From assembly GCA_023381645.1 (NCBI GenBank), contig JAMCRJ010000054.1, positions 5,998 to 69,997 of the forward strand: 64,000 nucleotides of DNA, written 5' to 3'. Source of the DNA: Gammaproteobacteria bacterium (GTDB taxonomy: Bacteria > Pseudomonadota > Gammaproteobacteria > Acidithiobacillales > Acidithiobacillaceae). A model generated the notes under the pieces. It made no database searches, had not been told where the DNA came from, and saw nothing but the letters and a program-made list of their open reading frames with translations. Positions 54,602 through 63,813 of the stretch are shown here, one piece after another. The position numbers were made by a program, and so were the translations under genes. Every line of letters begins with the position of its first letter. Positions within the stretch are counted from its first letter, which is position 1.

Positions 54602-55750
54602 CTACCATCCGAAGGCCAGGTAGGCGAAGGCACTGCACGCCCACAGGGCGGACAGACCAAGCGCCCAGCGCTCCCAGCGGACCTTTCCCGAGTCGGCATA
54701 AAAGGGTGCGCGGAGCCACTTATGGCGAAGGTGCTCCAGCGGTTCTTCCACCGCCACGGCCAGGAACAAGGCCAGCGCCCCACTCAGGAGCACCGCCAAA
54801 ACCCGCACCGCCCAGCCGCCGCCCCAATCGGCCCAGAGCAGCAGCAATACCGGGACATGGACGAGATAGACGGCATAGGTGGCATTGCCGAGCAATGCCT
54901 CATAAGGGCCGCGACCGGCGCCGGCCAGATGGTGTACCAGCCAGAGCAGAGCCGCCAGACTCAGCAGGGTGGCCCCATAGTAACCCAACCCCCACGGCAG
55001 ATACGCCACATACACAAGCGCCAGCAACGCAGTAAAAACGGCCCAGGATGGGCGCGGCAGTTCCTTCCCCCACAGACGCATGGTGAGCCCGAGAAGGAAC
55101 GCCAGCAGATTGGGGCCTGCGGTGGTCCAGAAGCGAAAGTGCCAGGCGTCATAGGCTATCTTGCCCACCCCCGCCGGCGCCTGCCAGGCGGCGATCAGCA
55201 CCAGGGCGAAGCCAATACCCAGCCACAGGGGCAGCCAGCGGCGCCCCGCCACCAGAACAGCGCCGATGGGATAAAACACGAGGTCCAAAGCGAGGGTCCA
55301 GGCGGGCACCAGGGCAAGGTAAGAGAAAAGCGGCCCGGTCTGTTGCTGGTCCATGAAAAAAGACCAGAGACCGTAGGGAAAGAGCAGGATATTGGCCAGA
55401 AGGGCGCCGGGCGCAGGTAGAGGCTGGGGCCGCAAAATGAGCCAGGCGCCCAGGACCAGCCAATAGAGTGGGTAGATGCGCGCGATACGGCCCAGCAGGA
55501 AATGTCCGAAGTCCCCCACCCCGCGCAGCGGATAGCGCCTCTCCAGCATGTCGGCTACCAGATAGCCGCTCAGGATGAAAAACCCGAAGACCGCGATGGC
55601 CCCATCATTCAGCCAGGCCAACGGACCAAGAAGGGCAACAATGTGCGGCGCTACCAGATCGCGATAAAAACCGTAGTGCAGATCCAGCACCATCCAGGCC
55701 AGGAGGACCCGTAGCCAGGCCAGGGTTGGCCGCATGACCGCCTTCACCAT
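54602..55750 (-). CDS. Acyltransferase-3 family membrane protein (OafA-like)
   Basis: An inner-membrane O-acyltransferase of 382 residues with about ten hydrophobic segments. It carries the family motifs FGFFILSGYLVADML near residue 62 and RIARIYPLYW near 95. It would acetylate surface polysaccharide. The ATG at 55750 overlaps the previous gene's stop (ATGGTGA); another ATG lies five codons later. It is the last gene of a five-gene minus-strand string coding for glycan synthesis. Confidence 0.85.
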   Translation of the reverse strand: MVKAVMRPTLAWLRVLLAWMVLDLHYGFYRDLVAPHIVALLGPLAWLNDGAIAVFGFFILSGYLVADMLERRYPLRGVGDFGHFLLGRIARIYPLYWLVLGAWLILRPQPLPAPGALLANILLFPYGLWSFFMDQQQTGPLFSYLALVPAWTLALDLVFYPIGAVLVAGRRWLPLWLGIGFALVLIAAWQAPAGVGKIAYDAWHFRFWTTAGPNLLAFLLGLTMRLWGKELPRPSWAVFTALLALVYVAYLPWGLGYYGATLLSLAALLWLVHHLAGAGRGPYEALLGNATYAVYLVHVPVLLLLWADWGGGWAVRVLAVLLSGALALFLAVAVEEPLEHLRHKWLRAPFYADSGKVRWERWALGLSALWACSAFAYLAFGW

Positions 55751-56661
55751 CGGAGGGGGGCAAGGGCCTGTATGCGGCGCTGGAGCAAGCGGTTCACACC
55801 ATGCAGGTCGTTCCGTTCCAACCAGGACAACAAGGCTTCGGGGCTCGCGAAATCCCTGTCCCGGTCGCACTCCGCTCCACGGCGCAGGTAGTGCAGGATG
55901 CGAATCTGCGACCGTTCCCAGGGATGGCGGCGGGCAAAGGCAGCGTCGTTGGGAAAATTGTAGCGCAGGGGCAAAGCCCGCCACGGGGTGCCCAGGCGGC
56001 AGACTGCGGCCGTGAGGGCGAGCTGGCAGCGGTAATGGCTATCCAGCACCGCGTCGATGGCCTCCATCTCCGCAAAGATGATGGAGCCGATGGCCGTCAT
56101 CACCGGGGCAGGGGCGAGGATCACGCCCAGATTGAAATAGGGCGGCATATCCAGCGCCGACTCCGGGTAGATACCCCGACCGCTGGGCGTACACACCCGT
56201 GGTACCGGACCCAGTTGCAGGGCGGCAAAGAGGCGATCCCACTGCTCGGGATCAGCCCAGGGTGGGATGTGCGTCGGTAGCCCCCGCAACACATCCCGCG
56301 CCAGGGTGTCGCGCAACAGTCCGTCCAAGGAGCCGGTGATGAGCACATCGGCATCCAGCATGAGGACCATGTCCGCGGCAAAGCGCCCGCAAAATCGCTG
56401 CAGGGCCGTGCCGTAGATACCGTGGCGGGCGAAAATGGCCTCCGGTACCATCTCCCAGCGCACGCCCAACGCCTCGCCCCAGGCCATTTGCCGGGCAATC
56501 TCTTCCGGCGGCGCTTCGGGGCCGAAGACCACAGTCAACGAGGCGCGGGCGGCGGCCTCGCCGCCATAGCGGCGCAATGATGCCGCCAATGCCCGGATCT
56601 GGCCCCAAAACGGGGCTCTTGGGCTGGCGGGCACCCAGCATTCCAGACTCGGGACCGTCAT
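55744..56661 (-). CDS. Probable GT-A glycosyltransferase of unknown family
   Basis: A 305-residue soluble protein that I place only by pattern. It has a DxD site in MVLMLDADVLITGSLDGLL near residue 100 and a GIYGTALQRFCGRFAADMV helix before it, as in GT-A enzymes that use a metal-bound nucleotide sugar. The rest has no motif I know. The ATG at 56661 overlaps the aminotransferase stop (ATGA). Longer upstream frames read antisense-like low-quality sequence. Confidence 0.6.
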   Translation of the reverse strand: MTVPSLECWVPASPRAPFWGQIRALAASLRRYGGEAAARASLTVVFGPEAPPEEIARQMAWGEALGVRWEMVPEAIFARHGIYGTALQRFCGRFAADMVLMLDADVLITGSLDGLLRDTLARDVLRGLPTHIPPWADPEQWDRLFAALQLGPVPRVCTPSGRGIYPESALDMPPYFNLGVILAPAPVMTAIGSIIFAEMEAIDAVLDSHYRCQLALTAAVCRLGTPWRALPLRYNFPNDAAFARRHPWERSQIRILHYLRRGAECDRDRDFASPEALLSWLERNDLHGVNRLLQRRIQALAPLRW

Positions 56662-57758
56662 GCCCCAAGCCCCCGCAAGGCGTCCTCCAGGTGGCCCAGG
56701 ATCTCCCCCTGTTCGTCTGGATGCATGTCCGAATAGAGGGGCAGGCAGACCATACGGGCGGCGAGGTCCGTGCTTACCGGCAAGGGACCTGCCGCATAGG
56801 CGGCATGGCTGGCAACGGTGTGCAGGGCGGGCCGATAATAGCGGCGCAGCAGTACTCCGCGCGTCGCCGCCCGCTCCACCAGCGCCGTTGCCGCACCGGA
56901 GCCGGGGGCCAGCACCGGGTAACACTGCCAAGGCGGATTGCCGGGATCGGCGGCTTGGCCCCATGCGTCATATCGGGCAAAAAAGCACCGGTATTCCGCG
57001 GCGCAGCGCCGGCGCAGCGCAATATGCGCATCGACCTGCGCATCCTGCGCCAGACCGATGGCCGCCTCGAATTCGCTCATCTTGCCGTTGATGCCCCGGC
57101 CCAGTAGTTCGCCCTCATGCAGCCCGAAGTTGAGGGCCGCGCGGAGCCGTGGCAGCCAGTGGGCATCGGCGGTGATCGCCCCGCCTTCTCCCACGGCGAA
57201 GACCTTGGTGGCGTGCAGGGAAAATACCTCCATGCTGCCTTGGCGGCCCGGCGCCTCGCCCGATGGCAGCGTACCACCGAGGGCGGCGGCAGCATCGACA
57301 ATCAGCGGAAACTGCCGCTCCGCACAAAACGCCTCCAAAGGCCGCAGATCGCGGCACAGGCCAAACGGCCTGACGGCCAGCACCGCCGCCACCGGTTCTC
57401 CCATACGCATGGCAGCGATCACCGTGGCAGGAGAAAGCTCCCAAGTGTCCGGTTCCACATCGCAAAACCGTGGGGTAAGGCCCGCCTGCAGCACCGCGCT
57501 GAGGGTGGCGGGAAAGGTAAAGGCCGGCAGCAACACGATCCCCGGGCGGTCCAATGCCAGCAGTGCCGCCGCCAGACCGGCGGTGGCACTGGCGCACGCT
57601 ACTACCGGGCGGTTGGCGCGTTGTGTTAGACGTTCCTCTAGCGTCAGGCTCAACGGTCCAAAGTTGGAAAACCAGCGCGCAGCATAAGACCGCTCCAGCA
57701 ACGGCGTCCAGGCGGCGGGGGGTGGAAGGAGGGGGCGGGCGAAAGGAAACTTCACCAC
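56658..57758 (-). CDS. DegT/DnrJ/EryC1-type sugar aminotransferase
   Basis: A PLP-dependent aminotransferase of 366 residues making an amino sugar. The Lys that binds PLP is in SLHATKVFAVGEGGAI near residue 183, the Asp that pairs with it in PLIVDAAAALGG near 155, and the C-terminal MVCLPLYSDMHPDEQ fits the family. The acetyltransferase gene overlaps its start by seven bases; together they would make an N-acetylated amino-deoxy sugar. Confidence 0.9.
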   Translation of the reverse strand: MVKFPFARPLLPPPAAWTPLLERSYAARWFSNFGPLSLTLEERLTQRANRPVVACASATAGLAAALLALDRPGIVLLPAFTFPATLSAVLQAGLTPRFCDVEPDTWELSPATVIAAMRMGEPVAAVLAVRPFGLCRDLRPLEAFCAERQFPLIVDAAAALGGTLPSGEAPGRQGSMEVFSLHATKVFAVGEGGAITADAHWLPRLRAALNFGLHEGELLGRGINGKMSEFEAAIGLAQDAQVDAHIALRRRCAAEYRCFFARYDAWGQAADPGNPPWQCYPVLAPGSGAATALVERAATRGVLLRRYYRPALHTVASHAAYAAGPLPVSTDLAARMVCLPLYSDMHPDEQGEILGHLEDALRGLGA

Positions 57759-58399
57759 TGGGGGGTTTCCCGGAATTCCCGCTCCGGGCGTCCATAGCGG
57801 GCGAAGAGATCGGCCTCGGCGGCGAGAATGGCTTCGGCCGGGCGGGCCTTGATGCGGCGCGCCGGCCAGCCGCCATAAAGCCCCCAGGGGGCGAGATCGC
57901 GGTTCACCACGCTCCCCGCTACCACCGCCGCCCCCTCGCCGATGCGCACTCCTGGGAGGATGACCACATTGGCACCAATGGCCACATGAGGCCCCACCCA
58001 GACATGGCCGCGTTGCACCTGACGGAACTCCGGCGGGATGCAGGAGTTGGTCAAGCCCGCGCCGGAAAAGTCATCGGTGCCGGTAAGAATGCGCACGCCC
58101 GTGGAATAGCCGGAGAAATCGGATAAATAGCAATCCCCTCCTCCGACAATGGAAAGATGAGAGGAGAGATGGACATAGTTGCCGACCACCACCCTTTCGT
58201 GGGGGCCAATGAAGACAAAGTCGTCGATGATGACGTGGTCGCCCACGGCGACCTGCTGCGGGTGGGTGATCTTTGCCCACCCGTAGATGCGGGCATCCTG
58301 GCCACGATAATGAAAATTGGAGGCGCTCGCTCTCCCGCCATCTGGGTTTTGCTGAAAAATAGGGGGCATGGCGTGACCATCCAAGTCAGAAAACATCAT
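57752..58399 (-). CDS. Hexapeptide-repeat acetyltransferase
   Basis: A left-handed beta-helix acetyltransferase of about 215 residues, WcaF/PglD-like. Hexapeptide turns run from about residue 45 (VAVGDHVIIDDFVFIG) to 175, ending with VWVGPHVAIGANVVILPGVRIGEGAAVVAGSVV, in which a catalytic-type His region occurs. It is the first gene of the string with the DegT aminotransferase and probably N-acetylates its product. The start is uncertain: TTG 58420, ATG 58399 or ATG 58369. Confidence 0.83.
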   Translation of the reverse strand: MMFSDLDGHAMPPIFQQNPDGGRASASNFHYRGQDARIYGWAKITHPQQVAVGDHVIIDDFVFIGPHERVVVGNYVHLSSHLSIVGGGDCYLSDFSGYSTGVRILTGTDDFSGAGLTNSCIPPEFRQVQRGHVWVGPHVAIGANVVILPGVRIGEGAAVVAGSVVNRDLAPWGLYGGWPARRIKARPAEAILAAEADLFARYGRPEREFRETPQW

Positions 58400-58537
58400 T
58401 GAAATATAGCAAATGCGCAATGCGCACGTAATGGCTACGACCGGTATGCAAGAGCCATGTCACCTTAGCCAACCCCGCGAGGTCAAGGTTGCCGTAATTC
58501 GCCGTCCAGGTTTGGACTGACCCTATAGAAACGGGCC

Positions 58538-58564
58538 GAAAAAAAGGGGCCCGAAGGCCCCTTT
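58538..58564 (-). terminator. Intrinsic terminator of haemagglutinin-like gene 1
   Basis: On the minus strand AAAGGGGCC, TTCG loop and GGCCCCTTT form a nine-base-pair stem (58564-58543), followed by a run of T. It is 17 bases after the stop. The same structure ends gene 2. Confidence 0.85.
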
Positions 58565-58580
58565 CCACCGATACAGACCC

Positions 58581-61076
58581 TTACGGGAAGGTGGGGATGG
58601 TATAGACGTTGCCGATGGTGGGCGCCGGCTCCATGTTCAGCGTGTTGGTAACGGGCGCCTCAGCCACCGCGTATTGCACGTTCGCGTACGCCGCTTCCTG
58701 GGAAGCGTTGGCGTAGTTCACCCAAGAGTTCATGCTGGTGAAGAGCGACCCGTTCAGGTTCAGGTTGTTGGTCATGAAATACAACCCTTCTCCCCCCGAT
58801 ACCGGCATAGCCAGGGAGTTGTTGACATCGCCCAGGGCGGTGATGCTGCCCGTGCCAATGGCGTTGGGGTTGGCCAGGCTCGGGATGGTGCCGAAGTAGC
58901 TCAGGCCGGGGAAGAAGAAGTAGCCCGCCTGGGGTCCGGGAACCTTACCCAATGGATACGCACTGCCACTACCAGCCAGAGTGAGGTTGCCGGTACTCAT
59001 GAGCATGAGCTGGCTCATGCGGTTGGGATTGGGGTCGCCCACGGGGAAGGCGCCACTCATGGTCGGGTTGGTAAATCCGGCTCCACTGGGTGTTGCCGAA
59101 TTGGCGGTGATATTGCCGTCCACGCGCAGGTTGAGGAACTGGCGCGAGGTGCCATCGACACGCAGGTTCAACGTCGGGTTGGCGCCCGCCGACGTCAGTA
59201 CCAGGCCATTGCTCCAGTAATTATTGGTCAGGTTGGGCTGGCTCTTGCGCACATTGCCGGTTACCGCCAAGTCGAACACCTGGCCGGTGATGGTGCCCGC
59301 ACCGCTGCCGGTAAGGTTGTTGCCAAGGAAGGTGAAGCGGCCATCGGTAGTGGCCGACGGGGCCTCCGTGGTGTTGGTGGCAGTGATATTGCCGTCCGCC
59401 ACGAGGTTGGTCAGACTCTGGACGGCACCGTTGATGAACACATCGCCCGCCTTCAGCGTGCTGCCCGCGCCAATGGTGACCGTGCCGGGGGCGGAGGTGC
59501 CGTTCAGGAACAAAGTGGCCCTCGGCTGCTTGCTGGTGGTGTCGTTGATGTTGGTGACCGTCTGATTGGCGCCGATGGTGATGTTGTTACCGGTGACGTT
59601 GTACCGCGCAACATTGGTCGAAGTCGGGTCGGAGTCAGTGAGCGTCATCGCGCCGGTGATGCTGACATTGCCCTTGGCCGCGGTGGCGTTGAAGAACGCG
59701 CCGTTGCTCGCGCCGCTGTTGCCGATGGTCAGCGGGGCGGTGACGTTGATGTTGCCTGCGCCGGGGCCGGTGTTCAAGAACGCCGACTTGATGGCGGCCT
59801 GGGCGTTGTTGGTCTGCACCACGCCACCCAGGTTGATGTCGCCAGTGCCGGAGCCGATGAACAGCGCGTTGGTGATGCCGGACTGCAGGTTCAGCGTGCC
59901 GGTATTGGTGAAGCCGTTGCTCCAGATGTTCAGGCCGATGCCGCCGGAGGTGAGGGTGCCGGAGTTGTTGACCGCGCCCACTTGCCCTTGCACGAAGCCG
60001 GTCGCCGTGGAGTTCGGGGTATCGAACCAACGGTTCTGGAACGGCGTAATGCCCTGGCCGAAGATGGAGTTGGTTGCCAGTTGCAGGCTGCCGGTGTTGC
60101 TCAGCGTGCCTTTCCAATCATAGAAAGGAGACAGGACGCTGTTGCCGGTGAAGGTCAGGTCGCCATAGGCGGTGGTGTACCACACCGCGACCGGTGCGTT
60201 GTTCAGGGTGACGTTGGTGGCGAAATAGCCGGGCGCAGCGGTCGTCGGAGTGCCGAAGCCGTAGTTGGTGCCGATAAAGCTGACAGCACCGGCATTGGTC
60301 ACCCCAAAGGAGGTGCCACCCAGAATCCAGGCGGAATTGTTGGCTGCCTGGACCTTGGTGAAGTCGACGTTGACCGAGCCGGAGCCGGCGATGAGCAGTC
60401 CATTGGTCGGATTCACGGGGAAAATGGGTAAACTACCTTCGATGGTGCCCTCTACAGTGACGTTACCGTTGGCGTTGGCGTAGGTGATGGGCATGAAGCC
60501 GGTGGCGAAGAGGGCCTGGGCGGTGCCGGGTGCTGCGGTGGGCACGCCTGCGACGTTACCAACCGTAAGGTTGGCGCCGATCAGACCCACATAAGGGGCG
60601 GCGATGGTGCCGGTGGGGGTGACGGTGATGCCGTTGGCATTGGCGATAAAGATGCGCGTGTTACCAAACAGGCCTGTGGACAGCAGCTTGCCGGCGATGA
60701 CCGAGGGGTTGCCCGAGGCGTCGACATTCAGCAGATCCGTCGTGCCCAAGCCCTTGCTGTGGACATTGAGTATGCTGCCCGTGCTGAGGTTGAAACCGGC
60801 GGGGTTGGTGTCGGTGACGGTCGTGTTACCGCCCCATTGCACGACGCTGGCGCCCGTGACGGTGAGGGTGTTGCCGCTGGCCAGACCGGTAATGGCAGCA
60901 CCCGCGCCGCCGCCAGTCTTGCCGCCCGAGTTGGCGGTGACGGTACCTACCGTCACGGTGCCCAGGCCCGGCATACCGGCGGCGAAGGCCGAACCCGAAA
61001 CAACCGCCAGCCCTAAAGCAAGGGCCATAGCAGCGCTTAGTTGATTTTCACGAAACTTGTTGCCATGTAATTTCAT
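58581..61076 (-). CDS. Filamentous-haemagglutinin-like secreted protein 1
   Basis: An 831-residue secreted protein. It has a long signal region (1 to about 33, KFRENQLSAAMALALGLAVVSGSAFAA), an N-terminal region with the TpsA pattern (VIAGKLLS, then IFIANANGITVTPTGTIAAPYVGLIG), and hundreds of Asn-, Gly- and Thr-rich beta-strand repeats suggesting a right-handed beta-helix. It has no autotransporter barrel, and no TpsB transporter gene is in the window. A role in adhesion to mineral or sulfur is inference. The ATG at 61076 is preferred, with GGAGTGAG before it. Gene 2 is a tandem paralogue. Confidence 0.8.
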   Translation of the reverse strand: MKLHGNKFRENQLSAAMALALGLAVVSGSAFAAGMPGLGTVTVGTVTANSGGKTGGGAGAAITGLASGNTLTVTGASVVQWGGNTTVTDTNPAGFNLSTGSILNVHSKGLGTTDLLNVDASGNPSVIAGKLLSTGLFGNTRIFIANANGITVTPTGTIAAPYVGLIGANLTVGNVAGVPTAAPGTAQALFATGFMPITYANANGNVTVEGTIEGSLPIFPVNPTNGLLIAGSGSVNVDFTKVQAANNSAWILGGTSFGVTNAGAVSFIGTNYGFGTPTTAAPGYFATNVTLNNAPVAVWYTTAYGDLTFTGNSVLSPFYDWKGTLSNTGSLQLATNSIFGQGITPFQNRWFDTPNSTATGFVQGQVGAVNNSGTLTSGGIGLNIWSNGFTNTGTLNLQSGITNALFIGSGTGDINLGGVVQTNNAQAAIKSAFLNTGPGAGNINVTAPLTIGNSGASNGAFFNATAAKGNVSITGAMTLTDSDPTSTNVARYNVTGNNITIGANQTVTNINDTTSKQPRATLFLNGTSAPGTVTIGAGSTLKAGDVFINGAVQSLTNLVADGNITATNTTEAPSATTDGRFTFLGNNLTGSGAGTITGQVFDLAVTGNVRKSQPNLTNNYWSNGLVLTSAGANPTLNLRVDGTSRQFLNLRVDGNITANSATPSGAGFTNPTMSGAFPVGDPNPNRMSQLMLMSTGNLTLAGSGSAYPLGKVPGPQAGYFFFPGLSYFGTIPSLANPNAIGTGSITALGDVNNSLAMPVSGGEGLYFMTNNLNLNGSLFTSMNSWVNYANASQEAAYANVQYAVAEAPVTNTLNMEPAPTIGNVYTIPTFP

Positions 61077-61259
61077 CTCACTCCCTCCACGAGAAAACCA
61101 GACCATCAACCGACCGGCACGGCACTCCGCGCCAGATCCGCAGCTTGGGGGGGCCTTCTAACTGCCCTTTGCCAAACCGCATTCAAAGCGTAGTTCACGG
61201 TCCTCTATTGTCAAGGAGATTCACCGTCCAGGTTTGGACTGACCCTATAGAAACGGGCC

Positions 61260-61286
61260 CAAAAAAAGGGGCCCGAAGGCCCCTTT
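61260..61286 (-). terminator. Intrinsic terminator of haemagglutinin-like gene 2
   Basis: The same hairpin as at 58538: GGGGCC, CGAA loop and GGCCCC (61268-61283) with seven A on the plus strand, that is a T run on the minus strand. It ends gene 2 just before the upstream region of gene 1. Confidence 0.85.
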
Positions 61287-61302
61287 CCACCGATACAGAC
61301 CC

Positions 61303-63813
61303 TTACGGGAAGGTGGGGATGGTATAGACGTTGCCGATGGTGGGCGCCGGCTCCATGTTCAGCGTGTTGGTAACGGGCGCCTCAGCCACCGCGTATTGCA
61401 CGTTCGCGTACGCCGCTTCCTGGGAAGCGTTGGCGTAGTTCACCCAAGAGTTCATGCTGGTGAAGAGCGACCCGTTCAGGTTCAGGTTGTTGGTCATGAA
61501 ATACAACCCTTCTCCCCCCGATACCGGCATAGCCAGGGAGTTGTTGACATCGCCCAGGGCGGTGATGCTGCCCGTGCCAATGGCGTTGGGGTTGGCCAGG
61601 CTCGGGATGGTGCCGAAGTAGCTCAGGCCGGGGAAGAAGAAGTAGCCCGCCTGGGGTCCGGGAACCTTACCCAATGGATACGCACTGCCACTACCAGCCA
61701 GAGTGAGGTTGCCGGTACTCATGAGCATGAGCTGGCTCATGCGGTTGGGATTGGGGTCGCCCACGGGGAAGGCGCCACTCATGGTCGGGTTGGTAAATCC
61801 GGCTCCACTGGGTGTTGCCGAGTTGGCGGTGATATTGCCGTCCACGCGCAGGTTGATGAACTGACGCGAGTTGCCATCGACACCCAGGTTCAACGTCGGG
61901 TTGGCGCCCGCCGACGTCAGTACCAGGCCATTGCTCCAGTAATTATTGGTCAGGTTGGGCTGGCTCTTGCGCACATTGCCGGTTACCCACAAGTCGAACA
62001 CCTGGCCGGTGATGGTGCCCGCACCGCTGCCGGTAAGGTTGTTGCCAATGAAGGTGAAGCGGCCATCGGTATTGCCCGCCGGGGCCTCCGTGGTGTTGGT
62101 GGCGGTGATGTTGCCGTCCGCCACGAGGTTGGTCAGAGACTGAACGGCGCCGTACACCCGCACATCACCAGCGGTTAGCGTATTGCCGGCGCCAATAGTC
62201 ACCGTGCCAGGGGCGGAGGTGCCATTGAGGATCAGGCGGGCGCGGGGCTGCTTGCTGGTGGTGCCGTTGATGTTGGTGACCGTCTGATTGGCGCCGATCG
62301 TGATGTTGTTGCCCGTGACCCTGTACCGCGTGATACCGGTCGAAGACGGTTCGGAGTTGGCAACGGTCATCGCACCGGTGATGTTGACATTACCGGTGGT
62401 TGCGAGTGCGGTGAAGGATGCACCATTGCTCGCGCCGCTGTTGCCGATGGTCAGCGGGGTGCTAACGTTAATGTTGCCGATGCCCGCAGTCAACTTGGCC
62501 CGCTCGATGGCGGCCTGGGTATTGGTAGCCTGCACCACGCCACCCAGGTTGACGTCGCCGGTGCCGGAGGTGATGCTCAGCGCGTTGGTGATGCCGGACT
62601 GCAGGTTCAGCGTGCCGGTATTGGTGAAGCCGTTGCTGACGGTGGTCAAACCCACCCCACCGGAGGTGATGGTGCCGGAGTTGACGATCGATCCGACAGG
62701 ACCCCGCACAAAGCCGGTGCCGGTCGGGTTAGGGGTGTCAAACCAGTAATTGGTGGCTCCGCCGCCGGTCGCTCCCTCAATGGAATTGCTCATGAGTTGC
62801 AAATTACCGGTGTTGCTCAGCACGCCCTTCCACTGGTAGTGGAAGAAAGGAGTATTGGGCAGCACGCTGTTGCCAGAGAAGGCCAGGTTGCCGTAGGCGT
62901 CGACCTGTGCCAGCGCCGCGGTGGCATTATTCAGGGCGACATTGGTCGCGACATAACCAACGACCCCTGTAATGGCGTTGCCATCGCCGGATTTGGTGCC
63001 GCCATAGTTAACCGCGCCGGCCTGGTTCACGGCAAGGGAACTGCCACCGGAAACAAACGCAGACTGGTTGGCCGCCTGGATGTTGGTGAAGTCCACGTTG
63101 ACCGAGCCGGAGCCGGCGATCAGCAGACCACCGGTCGGATTCACGGGGAAAATGGGAAAACTACCTTCGATGGTGCCCTCTACAGTGACGTTACCGTTGG
63201 CGTTGGCGTAGGTGATGGGCATGTTGCCGCCGGTGCCGAAGATGGCCTGGGCGGTGCCGGGTGCTGCGGTGGGCACGCCAGCGACGTTACCAACCGCAAG
63301 GTTGGCGCCGATCAGACCCACATAAGGGGCGGCGATGGTGCCGGTGGGGGTGACGGTGATGCCGTTGGCATTGGCGATAAAGATGCGCGTGCTACCAAAA
63401 AACGGGTTTGTGGACAGCAGCTTGCCGGCGATGACCGAGGGGTTGCCCGAGGCGTCGACATTCAGCAGAGCCGTCGCGCCAAAGCCCTTGCTGTGGACAT
63501 TGAGTATGCTGCCCGTGCTGAGGTTGAAACCGGCGGGGTTGGTGTCGACGGTGCCGTCAGTCCTGCCGCCCCATTGCACGACGCTGGCGCCCGTGACGGT
63601 GAGGGTGTTGCCGCTGGCCAGACCGGTAATGGCAGCACCCGCGCCGCCGCCAGGAATACCTAATGAGTTGGCGGTGACGGTACCTACCGTCACGGTGCCC
63701 AAGCCGGGCATACCGGCGGCGAAGGCCGAACCCGAAACAACCGCTAGACCCAAAGCAAGGGCCATAGCAGCGCTTAGTTGATTTTCACGAAACTTGTTGC
63801 CATGTAATTTCAT
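61303..63813 (-). CDS. Filamentous-haemagglutinin-like secreted protein 2
   Basis: An 836-residue tandem paralogue of protein 1. The signal region and the C-terminal roughly 190 residues (from VRKSQPNLTNNYWSNG to YTIPTFP) are almost identical. The central part (about residues 260-500) differs strongly, with short insertions (KSGDGNAITGVVG, TPFFHYQW). The TpsA-like pattern IFIANANGITVTPTG is retained. Upstream DNA is also duplicated. A GGAAGTGAG site precedes the ATG at 63813. Confidence 0.8.
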   Translation of the reverse strand: MKLHGNKFRENQLSAAMALALGLAVVSGSAFAAGMPGLGTVTVGTVTANSLGIPGGGAGAAITGLASGNTLTVTGASVVQWGGRTDGTVDTNPAGFNLSTGSILNVHSKGFGATALLNVDASGNPSVIAGKLLSTNPFFGSTRIFIANANGITVTPTGTIAAPYVGLIGANLAVGNVAGVPTAAPGTAQAIFGTGGNMPITYANANGNVTVEGTIEGSFPIFPVNPTGGLLIAGSGSVNVDFTNIQAANQSAFVSGGSSLAVNQAGAVNYGGTKSGDGNAITGVVGYVATNVALNNATAALAQVDAYGNLAFSGNSVLPNTPFFHYQWKGVLSNTGNLQLMSNSIEGATGGGATNYWFDTPNPTGTGFVRGPVGSIVNSGTITSGGVGLTTVSNGFTNTGTLNLQSGITNALSITSGTGDVNLGGVVQATNTQAAIERAKLTAGIGNINVSTPLTIGNSGASNGASFTALATTGNVNITGAMTVANSEPSSTGITRYRVTGNNITIGANQTVTNINGTTSKQPRARLILNGTSAPGTVTIGAGNTLTAGDVRVYGAVQSLTNLVADGNITATNTTEAPAGNTDGRFTFIGNNLTGSGAGTITGQVFDLWVTGNVRKSQPNLTNNYWSNGLVLTSAGANPTLNLGVDGNSRQFINLRVDGNITANSATPSGAGFTNPTMSGAFPVGDPNPNRMSQLMLMSTGNLTLAGSGSAYPLGKVPGPQAGYFFFPGLSYFGTIPSLANPNAIGTGSITALGDVNNSLAMPVSGGEGLYFMTNNLNLNGSLFTSMNSWVNYANASQEAAYANVQYAVAEAPVTNTLNMEPAPTIGNVYTIPTFP

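Noticed and set aside
58674..60431. Long open frame on the plus strand inside haemagglutinin-like gene 1
   Set aside because: It is antisense to a GC-rich repetitive gene, is Val/Gly/Arg-biased, and reappears in gene 2 only because the genes are duplicated. No ribosome site or domain is seen.
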